Numbered from the stretch's first letter, positions 25,963 through 34,827 are shown. The stretch: DNA of 38,958 nt from Thermoleophilia bacterium (GCA_025923055.1 JAICGP010000003.1:1-38958), one strand, 5' to 3'. The notes: a model not told the origin generated them from the sequence alone. Made by a program: numbers and translations.

Positions 25963-26409
25963 CTACCGGCTCCACTTCCTCAGGACGGCGCGGCAGAGCT
26001 CGGCCCGCCCGAGCATGCCGACGAAGCGCTCCTCGCGGGTGACGGGCAGCGCCCCGAAGTCGCAGTGGAGGAAGCGCTCCGCGGCGTGCACCGCGCTCGT
26101 GCCCTCGTCCAGGACGACGGGCCGCTGCATGTGCTTCTCGACGGGCTCCGGAGCGAGCGTCTGCGCGCGGTCGCCGAGGATCGCCTCGTCGTCCCTCGCG
26201 AAGGCCGTGTGGCGCAGCATCGCCAGGTAGCCGGGGAAGAAGCCCGACAGCAGGTCGGCGTCCCCGAAGAGTCCCGCCACGCGGCCCTCGTCGTCGAGGA
26301 CGGCGATCGTCGTCACGGGATGGGAGACGAGCACCTCGGCCGCCTCCAGGAACGTCGCCGTGCGCGGCACCGATGCCGGGACGAGCTCGATGTCGGAGAG
26401 CGTGGGCAC
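25963..26409 (-). CDS. Tandem CBS-domain protein
   Basis: VPTLSDIELVPASVPRTATFLEAAEVLVSHPVTTIAVLDDEGRVAGLFGDADLL...VEKHMQRPVVLDEGTSAVHAAERFLHCDFGALPVTREERFVGMLGRAELCR. Confidence 0.9.
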   Translation of the reverse strand: MPTLSDIELVPASVPRTATFLEAAEVLVSHPVTTIAVLDDEGRVAGLFGDADLLSGFFPGYLAMLRHTAFARDDEAILGDRAQTLAPEPVEKHMQRPVVLDEGTSAVHAAERFLHCDFGALPVTREERFVGMLGRAELCRAVLRKWSR

Positions 26410-26414
26410 CGGTC

Positions 26415-27635
26415 TCAGAGCTGGAAGAGGAGCAGGTACACCGTAGCGATGGCGAGCGAGACGAGCGTGACCGGCAGCCCGACGGCGAGGAAGCGCCCGA
26501 ACGAGACCGGATGGCCGCTCCGGTCGAGGACGCCGGTCGCGGCGACGTTCGCGGCGGCCGCGATGAGGGTCGCGTTCCCGCCGAAGCAGGCGCCCAGCGC
26601 GAGCGCCCACCAGAGCCCGTCGTCGAACTCCTCGTTCCCGCTTTGGAGCTGCTCGACCACCGGAATCATCGCGGCGGTGAACGGGATGTTGTCGACGAGG
26701 GCGGAGCCAGCGGCGGCGCCCCAGAGGATCACCATTCCCTGACCGGCGGTCGAGCCGGTCGCCTCCGCCAGCCGGTCCGCGATCGACTCGATGACGCCGC
26801 GCTCCTCGAGGGCGCCGACCATGACGAAGAGCCCCAGGAAGAAGAAGATCGTCGACCACTCGACACGCTCGAGCGCCTCCTCGACGTCGTCGGAGGCGAT
26901 GAGGAGGAGGATCGTGGCGCCGCTCATGGCGACCACGGCGGGCTCTAGATGGAGGGGAGCGTGGAGGAAGAAGGCGACGATCGTCCCGCCGAGCACCGCG
27001 AGCGAGCGTTTCACGTAGCGGCTCTCCCGCACGTCGCGGGCCGGGTCGAGGCCCTCGAGCTCGTCGAGGCGGTCGGCCGAGACGACGAGCTGCTCGCGGA
27101 AGACGAGGTAGAGAAGCCCGGTGACGAGGAGCAGCGTGACGACGGAGACGGGCGCGAGGTTGACGATGAAGTCGTTGAACGAGAGCTCGGGAACGGCGGT
27201 GCCGATCATGATGTTCGGCGGGTCGCCGATCAGCGTCGCCGTCCCGCCGATGTTCGAGGCCAGGATCTCGACGAGCACGAGCGGGATCGGCGAGATGCGC
27301 AGGACGTCGGCGAGGAGCAGCGTGATCGGGACGATCAGGAGGATCGAGGTCAGGTTGTCGAGGAACGCCGAGGTGACGCCCGTCACGCCCGCGAGCAGGA
27401 ACACGAGCCGGAACGGCCTGCCGCGCGAGAGCTGCGCGGTGCGCAGCGCGAGGTAGGTGAAGACGCCGGTCCTCTGCGTCAGGCCGACGAGGATCATCAT
27501 CCCGACGAGCAGGCCGAGGGTGCTCCAGTCGACGGCCTCGATCGCCGCGTCGAGCTCGACGACTCCCAGGACGACGACGAGGCCCGCCCCGACGAGCGCC
27601 GCCTTCGTGCGGTGCACCCACTCGAATGCGATCAC
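26415..27635 (-). CDS. ArsB/NhaD-superfamily permease (start may be upstream at CTG 27677)
   Basis: LVGMMILVGLTQRTGVFTYLA, SAFLDNLTSILLIVPIT, NIGGTATLIGDPPNIMIG, SALVDNIPFTAAMIPVV, ACFGGNATLIAAAANVAA. Confidence 0.93.
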   Translation of the reverse strand: MIAFEWVHRTKAALVGAGLVVVLGVVELDAAIEAVDWSTLGLLVGMMILVGLTQRTGVFTYLALRTAQLSRGRPFRLVFLLAGVTGVTSAFLDNLTSILLIVPITLLLADVLRISPIPLVLVEILASNIGGTATLIGDPPNIMIGTAVPELSFNDFIVNLAPVSVVTLLLVTGLLYLVFREQLVVSADRLDELEGLDPARDVRESRYVKRSLAVLGGTIVAFFLHAPLHLEPAVVAMSGATILLLIASDDVEEALERVEWSTIFFFLGLFVMVGALEERGVIESIADRLAEATGSTAGQGMVILWGAAAGSALVDNIPFTAAMIPVVEQLQSGNEEFDDGLWWALALGACFGGNATLIAAAANVAATGVLDRSGHPVSFGRFLAVGLPVTLVSLAIATVYLLLFQL

Positions 27636-27747
27636 CGCGAGCGCGGCGGCGAAGATGATGACTGCGACGACGTCCAGGCTGGCTCGGCTCCCCTCCGTGC
27701 ATCAGTATCCGAACGGGATGCCCCGCGTCGGAAGAGGCGGACCGGGC

Positions 27748-27753
27748 TAGAAT
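27748..27753 (+). promoter_or_regulatory. Candidate -10 TAGAAT for the cation exchanger
   Basis: TAGAAT 57 nt upstream of GTG; predicts a leader of about 50 nt. Confidence 0.45.
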
Positions 27754-27763
27754 CGCGCCGCCA

Positions 27764-27810
27764 CGAAGGTCGCAGAGCCGGGCCGGTCGCCGGCGGCTGT
27801 GTGACCTTCG
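27764..27810 (+). promoter_or_regulatory. Structured 5' leader: 11-bp hairpin abutting the GTG start
   Basis: CGAAGGTCGCA (27764-27774) pairs with TGTGACCTTCG (27800-27810), one G-U; the 25-nt loop is GC-rich with internal complementarity. Confidence 0.5.
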
Positions 27811-28752
27811 GTGCAGATCGCGCTTCAGGCCTTCCTCTTCGCCGGCGGCCTCGGGGTCGCGCTCGTCGCGAGCGACCGCGCAGTCGCCTACACGCGCGCC
27901 CTCGCCGCGGCCCTCGGCGCGCCGGCCTTCGTCGTCGGCGTCGCCCTCGTCTCGATCGGGACAGACCTCCCCGAGATCGCGAATTCCGTCGCCGCGCACC
28001 TCCAGGACGAGGGGGACGTCAACGTCGGCGACTCGGTCGGCTCGACCCTCACGCAGTACACCCTCGTCCTCGCGCTCTTCCCCTTCGTGGCCGGGGCGCT
28101 CGTCGTCGGCCGCAGGCAGGTGGCCGTCGTCACGGTGCTGACGATGGCGGGGCTCGTCCTCACGTCGCTCTTCGTCGCCGACGGCTGGCTGGCCCGCTGG
28201 GAGGGCGGCACGCTCGTCTTCGCCTGGGCCCTCTTCACCTGGCTCGTCGTCCGCTTGCTGCCCGGGCTCCCCCAGGACGAGGCGCCCGAGGTTGCGCGGC
28301 AGGGCCGGCTCCAGCAGGCGGCGATCGTCCTCGTCGCCCTCGGGTTCGTCGGCTTCGGCGCGACGGTGGCGGTCCGCGCGCTCGTCCGGATCGCGGAGCT
28401 CGCCGGCGTGCCCGAGTTCGTGATCGCGTTCTTCGGGGCGTCGCTCGGGACCTCGGCGCCCGAGGTCGTCGTGGACGTGACGGCGCTTCTGCGCGGCTCG
28501 CCGGGCATCGCCCTCGGCGACGCGCTCGGCAGCTCTCTCGTCGACGCGACCCTCTCGATCGGCGCCGGCCCGCTCGTGGCGCCCGCCGCGGTGACGACCC
28601 GCCTGGCCCTCGCGGGAACTCTCTACACCTTCGTCGCGGTCGGGGTCGTCGGCGCGCTGCTCGCCGCCCGCCGTCGCCTCGATCGTCGCGCGGCTGCCGT
28701 TCTGGGCGGCCTTTACGCCCTCGCCTACGTCGTGCTGCTCTCGGCCGACTGA
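27811..28752 (+). CDS. Sodium/calcium exchanger (CaCA) family protein
   Basis: Two alpha-repeats: VGVALVSIGTDLPEIANSV...VGDSVGSTLTQ and IAFFGASLGTSAPEVVVDVTALLRGSPGIALGDALGSSLVD. Confidence 0.92.
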   Translation: MQIALQAFLFAGGLGVALVASDRAVAYTRALAAALGAPAFVVGVALVSIGTDLPEIANSVAAHLQDEGDVNVGDSVGSTLTQYTLVLALFPFVAGALVVGRRQVAVVTVLTMAGLVLTSLFVADGWLARWEGGTLVFAWALFTWLVVRLLPGLPQDEAPEVARQGRLQQAAIVLVALGFVGFGATVAVRALVRIAELAGVPEFVIAFFGASLGTSAPEVVVDVTALLRGSPGIALGDALGSSLVDATLSIGAGPLVAPAAVTTRLALAGTLYTFVAVGVVGALLAARRRLDRRAAAVLGGLYALAYVVLLSAD

Positions 28753-29936
28753 GACCCGAGCCGCCGCTCGATCCAGCGGGCGCCGACGGTGTCGGTGAGG
28801 CCGTGCGCGAGGATCGAGGCGAGGATGACGAAGGAGGCGACGTCGAAGACGAGTGTGCGGTCCGGCGCTGTCGAGTTGAGCGCGAAGAGCGCGAAGAGCA
28901 TGGAGGCGACCCCCTTCGGCCCGAACCAGGCGATGAAGAGCTTGTGGGGCATCGGCATGCGGACGCCGAGGAACGAGACGAGCACTGCCGCGGGGCGCGC
29001 GACGAGCAGCGCGAAGGCGATGAAGACGAGTAGCGGCCACAAGGACCACTCCCAGCCCGTCGCGACGACGAGCGCGCCGAACACGAAGAAGGTGGCCACC
29101 TGGAAGACGGCGCTGACGCTCTCGTTGAACTCTCCGAAGGCGTCCGGGATCTCGTGCTTCGCGGCGGCGAGGGCGATTCCCGCGACGAATGCGGCGATCA
29201 GGCCGTTGCCGTAGGTGGCGTCCGCGAGGCCGAAGGCGAGGAAGCCGAGCCCGAGCGCGTACGTGCCCTCGTACTTGAGGGTCATGCCGCCGCCCGGGAC
29301 GTGCGGGAGGAGGCGCCCGGCGGCGACCGCGAGAGCGACGCCGATGAGCGCGCCGACGAGCGCCTCGGCGGCCAGCTGGCCCGCCTCCCCCGCCGCGTTG
29401 TCCTGCGCCGTCGCGAGCACGAGGAAGAAGAGGACGAACGGCAGGGCGAGGCCGTCGTTGAGCCCCGATTCGAGGTTCAGCGTGTGGCGGATGAGGCGGG
29501 GAACGCGCGGGGCCGAGACGACCGCAGACGTGACCACCGGGTCGGTGGGCGAGAGCACGGCTCCCAGGAGAAAGGCCTCCGCCCACGTGAGCTCCGGGAA
29601 GAGCGCCTTGCCGGCGAGCGCGAGGAGTACGAGCGTCACGGGCATGGCGATCACGAGCGCCCGGGCCGGCGGTCCCCAGTGCTCTCGCAGGAGCTCGGAC
29701 TCCACCAGCAAGCCGTCGGAGAAGAGCGTCAGGATGAGGGCGAGCTCGACGAGCAGGATGACGATCTGCGCGCCCGGGTTGGCGTTGACGACGTCGACGA
29801 GCGCGAGGCCGACGCCGGCGACGACCGAGAGCACGGAGATCGAGAGGACGGTGCCGTGGAGCCAGCCCGAGAGCGCCGCCGCGACGGCGAGCAGGAGCCC
29901 CAGGATGAGGAGCGCCTCGGCGAACCCGATGTCCAC
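28725..29936 (-). CDS. CPA1-family Na+/H+ antiporter (NhaP-like)
   Basis: LILTLFSDGLLVESELL, AFLLGAVLSPTDPVVTSAVV, LESGLNDGLALPFVLFFL, FIAWFGPKGVASMLFALFAL. Confidence 0.93.
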   Translation of the reverse strand: MDIGFAEALLILGLLLAVAAALSGWLHGTVLSISVLSVVAGVGLALVDVVNANPGAQIVILLVELALILTLFSDGLLVESELLREHWGPPARALVIAMPVTLVLLALAGKALFPELTWAEAFLLGAVLSPTDPVVTSAVVSAPRVPRLIRHTLNLESGLNDGLALPFVLFFLVLATAQDNAAGEAGQLAAEALVGALIGVALAVAAGRLLPHVPGGGMTLKYEGTYALGLGFLAFGLADATYGNGLIAAFVAGIALAAAKHEIPDAFGEFNESVSAVFQVATFFVFGALVVATGWEWSLWPLLVFIAFALLVARPAAVLVSFLGVRMPMPHKLFIAWFGPKGVASMLFALFALNSTAPDRTLVFDVASFVILASILAHGLTDTVGARWIERRLGSQSAESSTT

Positions 29937-29974
29937 GCGCGGAGCCTAGTGTCCGACCAGGAGGCAGGGGCGAA

Positions 29975-30006
29975 CGAGAAGGGGCGGCAGCTGCCGCCCC
30001 TTCTCG
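29975..30006. terminator. Perfect 32-bp palindrome CGAGAAGGGGCGGCAGCTGCCGCCCCTTCTCG
   Basis: Self-complementary over its full length; lies downstream of DUF6458 gene and upstream of the antiporter. Confidence 0.65.
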
Positions 30007-30027
30007 GGTGGAGGAGGATGGGGAGGT

Positions 30028-30261
30028 CTAGTAGGGAGGAGGCCGGTCGTACGGGTCCCTGTGGACGACCGTGTCGCGCCTGTAGCCGCCGAAGCCGCCC
30101 CACGTCGACCAGAAGAGCAGCGAGACGAGGAGCCCGACGATCCCCACGATCATCAGGATCCAGCCGACCGTCGAGATGTCCACGCCGCTGACCTCTGCAG
30201 TCACGGCGAACGCGAGGATCGCGCCGACCGCGACGAGGAAGATGCTTGCGCCGATACCCAT
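30028..30261 (-). CDS. DUF6458-type small membrane protein
   Basis: MGIGASIFLVAVGAILAFAVTAEVSGVDISTVGWILMIVGIVGLLVSLLFWSTW, Tyr/Arg-rich tail. Confidence 0.85.
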   Translation of the reverse strand: MGIGASIFLVAVGAILAFAVTAEVSGVDISTVGWILMIVGIVGLLVSLLFWSTWGGFGGYRRDTVVHRDPYDRPPPY

Positions 30262-30292
30262 TGCTCGGTGTTCCCTCCTTCGGGGTTCGGTG

Positions 30293-30335
30293 CCCTAACG
30301 GTCGAGCGCCGCCCCGGGATACGCTTGCGTTAGGG
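30293..30335. promoter_or_regulatory. CCCTAACG-N27-CGTTAGGG inverted repeat in the DUF6458/coxB divergent promoter
   Basis: Perfect 8-bp arms; each arm reads TTAGGG(T/C), a plausible -10, in the direction of the divergent gene. Confidence 0.5.
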
Positions 30336-30367
30336 TCCTGCCGGGCCGCGAAGACCCTCGTTTCAAC

Positions 30368-31384
30368 GTGCGGAAGCGCTCGATCATCCAGATGACGCTG
30401 GTCGGGGTGGTGGTGGGCCTGGCCCTCGCCGCCGTCGCGTTCTTCATCCCGTGGCTCCCGGACGCCGCCTCCGAGCAGGCCGACATCATCGACTCCGTCT
30501 ACTGGGTCGTGACGGTGATCTGCGTCGCCATCTTCGCGCTCGTCGCAGGCGTCGCCGTCTACGCGGTCTGGAAGTTCCGCGCCGCCCCGGACGACATGGA
30601 CGACGGCTCCCCCATCCACGGGCACACCGGCCTGGAGATCGTCTGGACGCTCGTACCGACCGTGCTCGTGACGTTCATCGCCGTCTACTCGGGCGTGGCG
30701 CTCGCCCAGGCGGAGGACCTTCCCGACGACCACCGGGTGGTCGAGGTGACGGGCGAGCAGTTCGCCTGGACGTTCACGTACCCGGACGTTGAGCTCGAGA
30801 ACGGCGAGCCGCTCGCCTCCGGTGAGCTCGTGCTCCCGGTGGGAGAGCCGGTCGAGTTCCTGATCACGTCGAAGGACGTGATCCACTCCTTCTGGGTGCC
30901 CGAGTGGCGCATGAAGCAGGACGCCGTACGGGGCGTCACGACGCGGACGGTCGTGGAGCCGTCGAAGGTCGGCACCTTCGAGGTGATCTGCACGGAGCTC
31001 TGCGGTCTCGGCCACGCCGTCATGCGGAGCCGGGCCCGGGTGCTGTCGGCAGGTGACTTCTCCGCCTGGGTCGAGGAGCAGCGCCGGCTCGCCGCCGAGG
31101 GCGGCTCCGTCCAGGGCGAGGCGCTCTTCTCGGCCCAGTGCGCGAGCTGCCACGTCCTCGAGGAGGCCGGCAGCCAGGGCCAGGTCGGCCCGAACCTCGA
31201 CGAGTCGCTCGAGGGCGCCGAGGAAGACTTCGTCCGGGAGTCGATCGTGGAGCCCAACGCTACGATCGCGGAAGGCTTCCAACCCGACGTGATGCCGCAA
31301 AACTACGGAGAGCTGTTCACGGACGAGCAGATCGACGGCCTCGTCGAGTACCTGCTCGAGGCGACCGGAGGGGGAGGGCGCTAG
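30368..31384 (+). CDS. coxB: Cytochrome c oxidase subunit II with C-terminal cytochrome c domain (caa3-type)
   Basis: CuA motif CTELCGLGHAVM; heme motif CASCH; GEALFSAQCASCHVLEEAG...GPNLD...MPQNYGELFTDEQIDGLVEYL. Confidence 0.96.
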   Translation: MRKRSIIQMTLVGVVVGLALAAVAFFIPWLPDAASEQADIIDSVYWVVTVICVAIFALVAGVAVYAVWKFRAAPDDMDDGSPIHGHTGLEIVWTLVPTVLVTFIAVYSGVALAQAEDLPDDHRVVEVTGEQFAWTFTYPDVELENGEPLASGELVLPVGEPVEFLITSKDVIHSFWVPEWRMKQDAVRGVTTRTVVEPSKVGTFEVICTELCGLGHAVMRSRARVLSAGDFSAWVEEQRRLAAEGGSVQGEALFSAQCASCHVLEEAGSQGQVGPNLDESLEGAEEDFVRESIVEPNATIAEGFQPDVMPQNYGELFTDEQIDGLVEYLLEATGGGGR

Positions 31385-33336
31385 TGGCCGTCGAGATCGA
31401 GCACGCGACCGAGCACCACCCGGCGCACGCGCCGCCGCCGCCGCGGCGTGGGCTTCGCCGCCTGACCGGCGCCGGCTGGCTCCGCGTCCTCTGGGTGATG
31501 CCGCTCAGCTTCGGGCTCGCGACGCTCCTCGTGATCGGCGCGCGCGCCGCCATGGGCTTCGACCCGCTCTGGGAGCTCCAGGTCCTGATCGTCGCGTGGA
31601 CGGTCGTCGTCCCGCTTGGATTCCTCGCGGCCCTCGGGGGCTTCGACTACTGGGCGTACTGGATCTCGGGGAAGCCGACCCGGCCCGAGGACCACTCGGG
31701 CCACGGCGCCAGGACGTGGAAGGACTACTTCCGCGTCAACACCGACCACAAGGTCATCGGGATCCAGTACCTCGTCACGACGATCTTCTTCTTCGGCGCG
31801 GCGGGCCTGATGGCGATGTTCATGCGCGCCGAGCTGGCGCGGCCCGGCATGCAGTACGTGGACACGAACACGTTCAACGGGCTCTTCTCGGTGCACGCGT
31901 CGCTGATGATCTTCCTCTTCATCATCCCGGCGTTCGCGGGCCTCGGGAACTACGTCATCCCGCTCATGTTGGGCGCGCCGGACATGGCCTTCCCGCGCCT
32001 GAACGCCCTCTCGTTCTGGCTCCTGCCGATCGCCGGCCTGATCATGATGTCGAGCTACCTGGTGCCGGACGGGGGCGCGTTCGCGGCCGGGTGGACGAAC
32101 TACGTGCCGCTCGCCGTGCAGCAGCCGGACGGGAACCTCATGTTTCAGATGGGCGTCCAGTGGGCGGGCGCGTCCTCGATCATGACGGCGCTCAACTTCC
32201 TGGTCACGATCATCACCATGCGCGCGCCGGGGATGTCCTTCTGGCGCATGCCGCTGCTCGTGTGGGCGAACTTCGCCACCTCGACGCTCGTCGTCCTCGC
32301 GACGCCGTTCGTGGCCGGCTCGCAGTTCTTCATCATGTTCGACCGGGTCCTGCACACGAACTTCTTCAACCCGGAAATGGGCGGCGACGTGATCGCCTAC
32401 CAGCACATCTTCTGGTTCTACTCGCACCCGGCCGTCTACATCATGATGCTGCCCGGATTCGGCATCGCCTCGGAGGTGATCTCCGTCTTCGCGCGGAAGC
32501 CGATCTTCGGGTACCGCCTGATGGCGCTCTCGCTGATGGCGATCCTCATCCTCGGATTCTCCGTCTGGGCGCACCATATGTTCGTCTCCGGCATGCAGTC
32601 GTGGATCCGCATCCCGATGATGGTGACGACGCTCGTGATCGCGGTGCCGACCGGGATCAAGGTGTTCAGCTGGCTGGCGACGCTCTGGGAAGGCCGGATC
32701 AGATTCGCGACGCCCATGCTCTTCGCCCTGGGCTTCGTGACCATGTTCGTGATCGGCGGCCTCTCCGGGATCTACCTCGGCTCCGTGCCGGTCGACATCC
32801 ACGCGAGCGACACCTACTTCGTCGTCGCCCACATCCACTACGTCCTCTTCGGCGGCTCGCTCTTCACGATCTTCGCCGGGATCTACTACTGGTTCCCGAA
32901 GATGACCGGCCGCATGTACGACGAGCGGCTCGGGAAGATCCACTTCTGGCTGACGTTCGTCGGCTTCAACGTGACCTTCTTCCCGATGCACTGGGTCGGG
33001 CTCCAGGGGATGCCGCGGCGCGTCGCCGACTACGCGCCCGAGTTCGGCAACTGGAACCTCGTCATCTCGATCGCGTCGTTCGGCCTCGGCGCCTCGACGC
33101 TCGTCTTTCTCTACAACATGATCGTGAGCTGGCGCGCCGGCGCGCCCGCGGGGCCGAACCCGTGGCGCGCGCTGACGCTCGAGTGGCAGGTCTCCTCGCC
33201 GCCGCCGATCTTCAACTTCCACGAGATCCCGCAAGTCGTCGGGAGCCCCTACGAGTACGGAGTGCGCGGCGCGCGCCACGCCGTCCTGAACGGCGACCGC
33301 GCCGCCGTCGAGGAGCGCGAGAAGGTGGAGGCGTGA
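31384..33336 (+). CDS. coxA: Cytochrome c oxidase subunit I
   Basis: TDHKVIGIQYLVTT, VHASLMIFLFIIPAFAGLGNYVIPLMLGAPDMAFPRLNALSFWL, QHIFWFYSHPAVYIMMLPGFGI, VAHIHYVLFGG. Confidence 0.98.
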   Translation: MAVEIEHATEHHPAHAPPPPRRGLRRLTGAGWLRVLWVMPLSFGLATLLVIGARAAMGFDPLWELQVLIVAWTVVVPLGFLAALGGFDYWAYWISGKPTRPEDHSGHGARTWKDYFRVNTDHKVIGIQYLVTTIFFFGAAGLMAMFMRAELARPGMQYVDTNTFNGLFSVHASLMIFLFIIPAFAGLGNYVIPLMLGAPDMAFPRLNALSFWLLPIAGLIMMSSYLVPDGGAFAAGWTNYVPLAVQQPDGNLMFQMGVQWAGASSIMTALNFLVTIITMRAPGMSFWRMPLLVWANFATSTLVVLATPFVAGSQFFIMFDRVLHTNFFNPEMGGDVIAYQHIFWFYSHPAVYIMMLPGFGIASEVISVFARKPIFGYRLMALSLMAILILGFSVWAHHMFVSGMQSWIRIPMMVTTLVIAVPTGIKVFSWLATLWEGRIRFATPMLFALGFVTMFVIGGLSGIYLGSVPVDIHASDTYFVVAHIHYVLFGGSLFTIFAGIYYWFPKMTGRMYDERLGKIHFWLTFVGFNVTFFPMHWVGLQGMPRRVADYAPEFGNWNLVISIASFGLGASTLVFLYNMIVSWRAGAPAGPNPWRALTLEWQVSSPPPIFNFHEIPQVVGSPYEYGVRGARHAVLNGDRAAVEEREKVEA

Positions 33337-34211
33337 GCGAGAGCGCGGGCGACCCCTACGCCGCGCAGCCCGAGCCGCCCGCCGCCGAGCGGCCGCGGCA
33401 CGTCCTCGTCGTCGCCAACGAGACCGTCGCCGGCCGGACGCTCATCGACGCGATCGCCGAGCGGGCGGCCGCGGGGCCGATCCGGGTCACCGTCGTCTGC
33501 CCCCAGAACGACCCCCGGGCCGGCTATGTCGTCTACGAGGAGAGCCGGCGCTCGAGCGCCGACCGGCGGCTCCGCCGCACGCTCGACCTCCTCCACGAGG
33601 CGGGGATCGCCGCGCGGGGCGCCGTCGTGGCGCCCGACCCGCTGGACGCGCTCCGCGACGCGCTCCACCAGTACGCCCCGGTGGACGAGGTCGTCATCTC
33701 GACCCATCCGGGCGCCGTCCGCTCGAGCTGGCTGCGGGCCGGTCTCGTCGAGCGGGCGCGCAAGGCGGCCGGCGACATCCCCGTCTCGCACGTCGAGGTC
33801 GACCTCGCCGCCCCGCGCGAGCGCGCGCACGTCCTCGTAATCGCCAACCAGACGATCGTCGGGGGGCCGCTGCTCGCGGCGATCCGCGAGCGCGCGCAGG
33901 CTTCGCCGGCCGAGTTCACGCTCGTCGCCCCGGCCGACCAGCCCGGCGTGCAGCGCCGGCTCGCGCGGGCGCTCGCCCAGCTCCGCGAGGCGGGCATCGA
34001 GGCGACCGGCCACATCGGCGACCCGGACCCGGTCAACGCCGCCCTAAACGCGGTGCACGACGAGCGCGTCGACGAGATCGTCGTCTCGACGTTCCCGGAG
34101 GCGACGTCCGGCTGGCTGCAGCGGGACGTCGTCGGCCGGATCGAGAAGGGCGCCGACCTGCCGGTCCGCCACGTCGTCGTCGAGGCCGCCCAGGCCGAGG
34201 CCCTGACGTGA
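33333..34211 (+). CDS. Tandem Usp-like (non-canonical) domain protein inside the oxidase operon
   Basis: Domain 1 RHVLVVANETVAGRTLIDAI...DEVVISTHPGAVRSSWLRAGLVERARK...PVSHVEVDL; domain 2 AHVLVIANQTIVGGPLLAAI...DEIVVSTFPEATSGWLQRDVVGRIEK...PVRHVVVEA; GTGA overlap with coxA. Confidence 0.85.
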   Translation: MSESAGDPYAAQPEPPAAERPRHVLVVANETVAGRTLIDAIAERAAAGPIRVTVVCPQNDPRAGYVVYEESRRSSADRRLRRTLDLLHEAGIAARGAVVAPDPLDALRDALHQYAPVDEVVISTHPGAVRSSWLRAGLVERARKAAGDIPVSHVEVDLAAPRERAHVLVIANQTIVGGPLLAAIRERAQASPAEFTLVAPADQPGVQRRLARALAQLREAGIEATGHIGDPDPVNAALNAVHDERVDEIVVSTFPEATSGWLQRDVVGRIEKGADLPVRHVVVEAAQAEALT

Positions 34212-34221
34212 GGGTGCGCTG

Positions 34222-34827
34222 ATGGCCTCCGTCGCGCACGCACACGACCACCCGCCCGCGGCGCACCAGAGCTCCCGCGTCGACTCGCGCCTGCTCGGCA
34301 TCTACTTCTTCATCGCCTCCGAGGTGATGCTCTTCGGCTCCTTCTTCAGCGCATACTTCTTCGCGCGGGTCGTCGTCGGGGCCGAGGGCGGCTGGCCGCC
34401 CGAGGGCTTCGAGCTGCCGGTCTACCTCGCCCTCCTGAACACGATCATCCTCGTGACCTCGAGCTTCACGATGCACTGGGCCCTGCAGGCGGTGAAGCGC
34501 GGCAACCGCTCCGGCCTCGTCGCGGGCCTGACCCTCACCTTCCTCCTCGGCCTCACGTTCCTGCTCATCCAGGCCCGCGAGTACACGCGCCTCGGCTTCG
34601 CGCCCTACGACAACGCGTTCGGCTCGACGTTCTACGGCCTCACGGGCCTCCACGGAGCGCATGTCTTCGTCGGCCTCAACCTGCTGCTCTACGCGCTCAT
34701 CCGCTCGCTCCGCGGCCACTTCGGGCCCGAGCCTGAGAAGCACCTCGGCGTCGAGCTGCCGGGGATCTACTGGCACTTCGTCGACGTAATGTGGATCATC
34801 GTGTACGTCACGGTGTATGTGATCTAG
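34222..34827 (+). CDS. coxC: Cytochrome c oxidase subunit III
   Basis: RLLGIYFFIASEVMLFGSFFSAYFFAR, FYGLTGLHGAHVFVGL, GIYWHFVDVMWIIVYVTVYVI. Confidence 0.96.
   Translation: MASVAHAHDHPPAAHQSSRVDSRLLGIYFFIASEVMLFGSFFSAYFFARVVVGAEGGWPPEGFELPVYLALLNTIILVTSSFTMHWALQAVKRGNRSGLVAGLTLTFLLGLTFLLIQAREYTRLGFAPYDNAFGSTFYGLTGLHGAHVFVGLNLLLYALIRSLRGHFGPEPEKHLGVELPGIYWHFVDVMWIIVYVTVYVI

Noticed and set aside
25963-29586. 1207-aa minus ORF
   Set aside because: Only its C-terminal 148 aa (25963-26409) make a real tandem CBS protein; the rest is a frame-shifted shadow of the permease and antiporter genes.
31381-33279. 632-aa minus ORF opposite coxA
   Set aside because: Antisense shadow; coxA has full family motifs on the plus strand.
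31596-34211. Possible fusion of coxA with the Usp-like protein, suggested by the 871-aa ORF
   Set aside because: The ORF is out of frame within coxA. The real Usp-like protein starts at GTG 33333 with the standard GTGA overlap.
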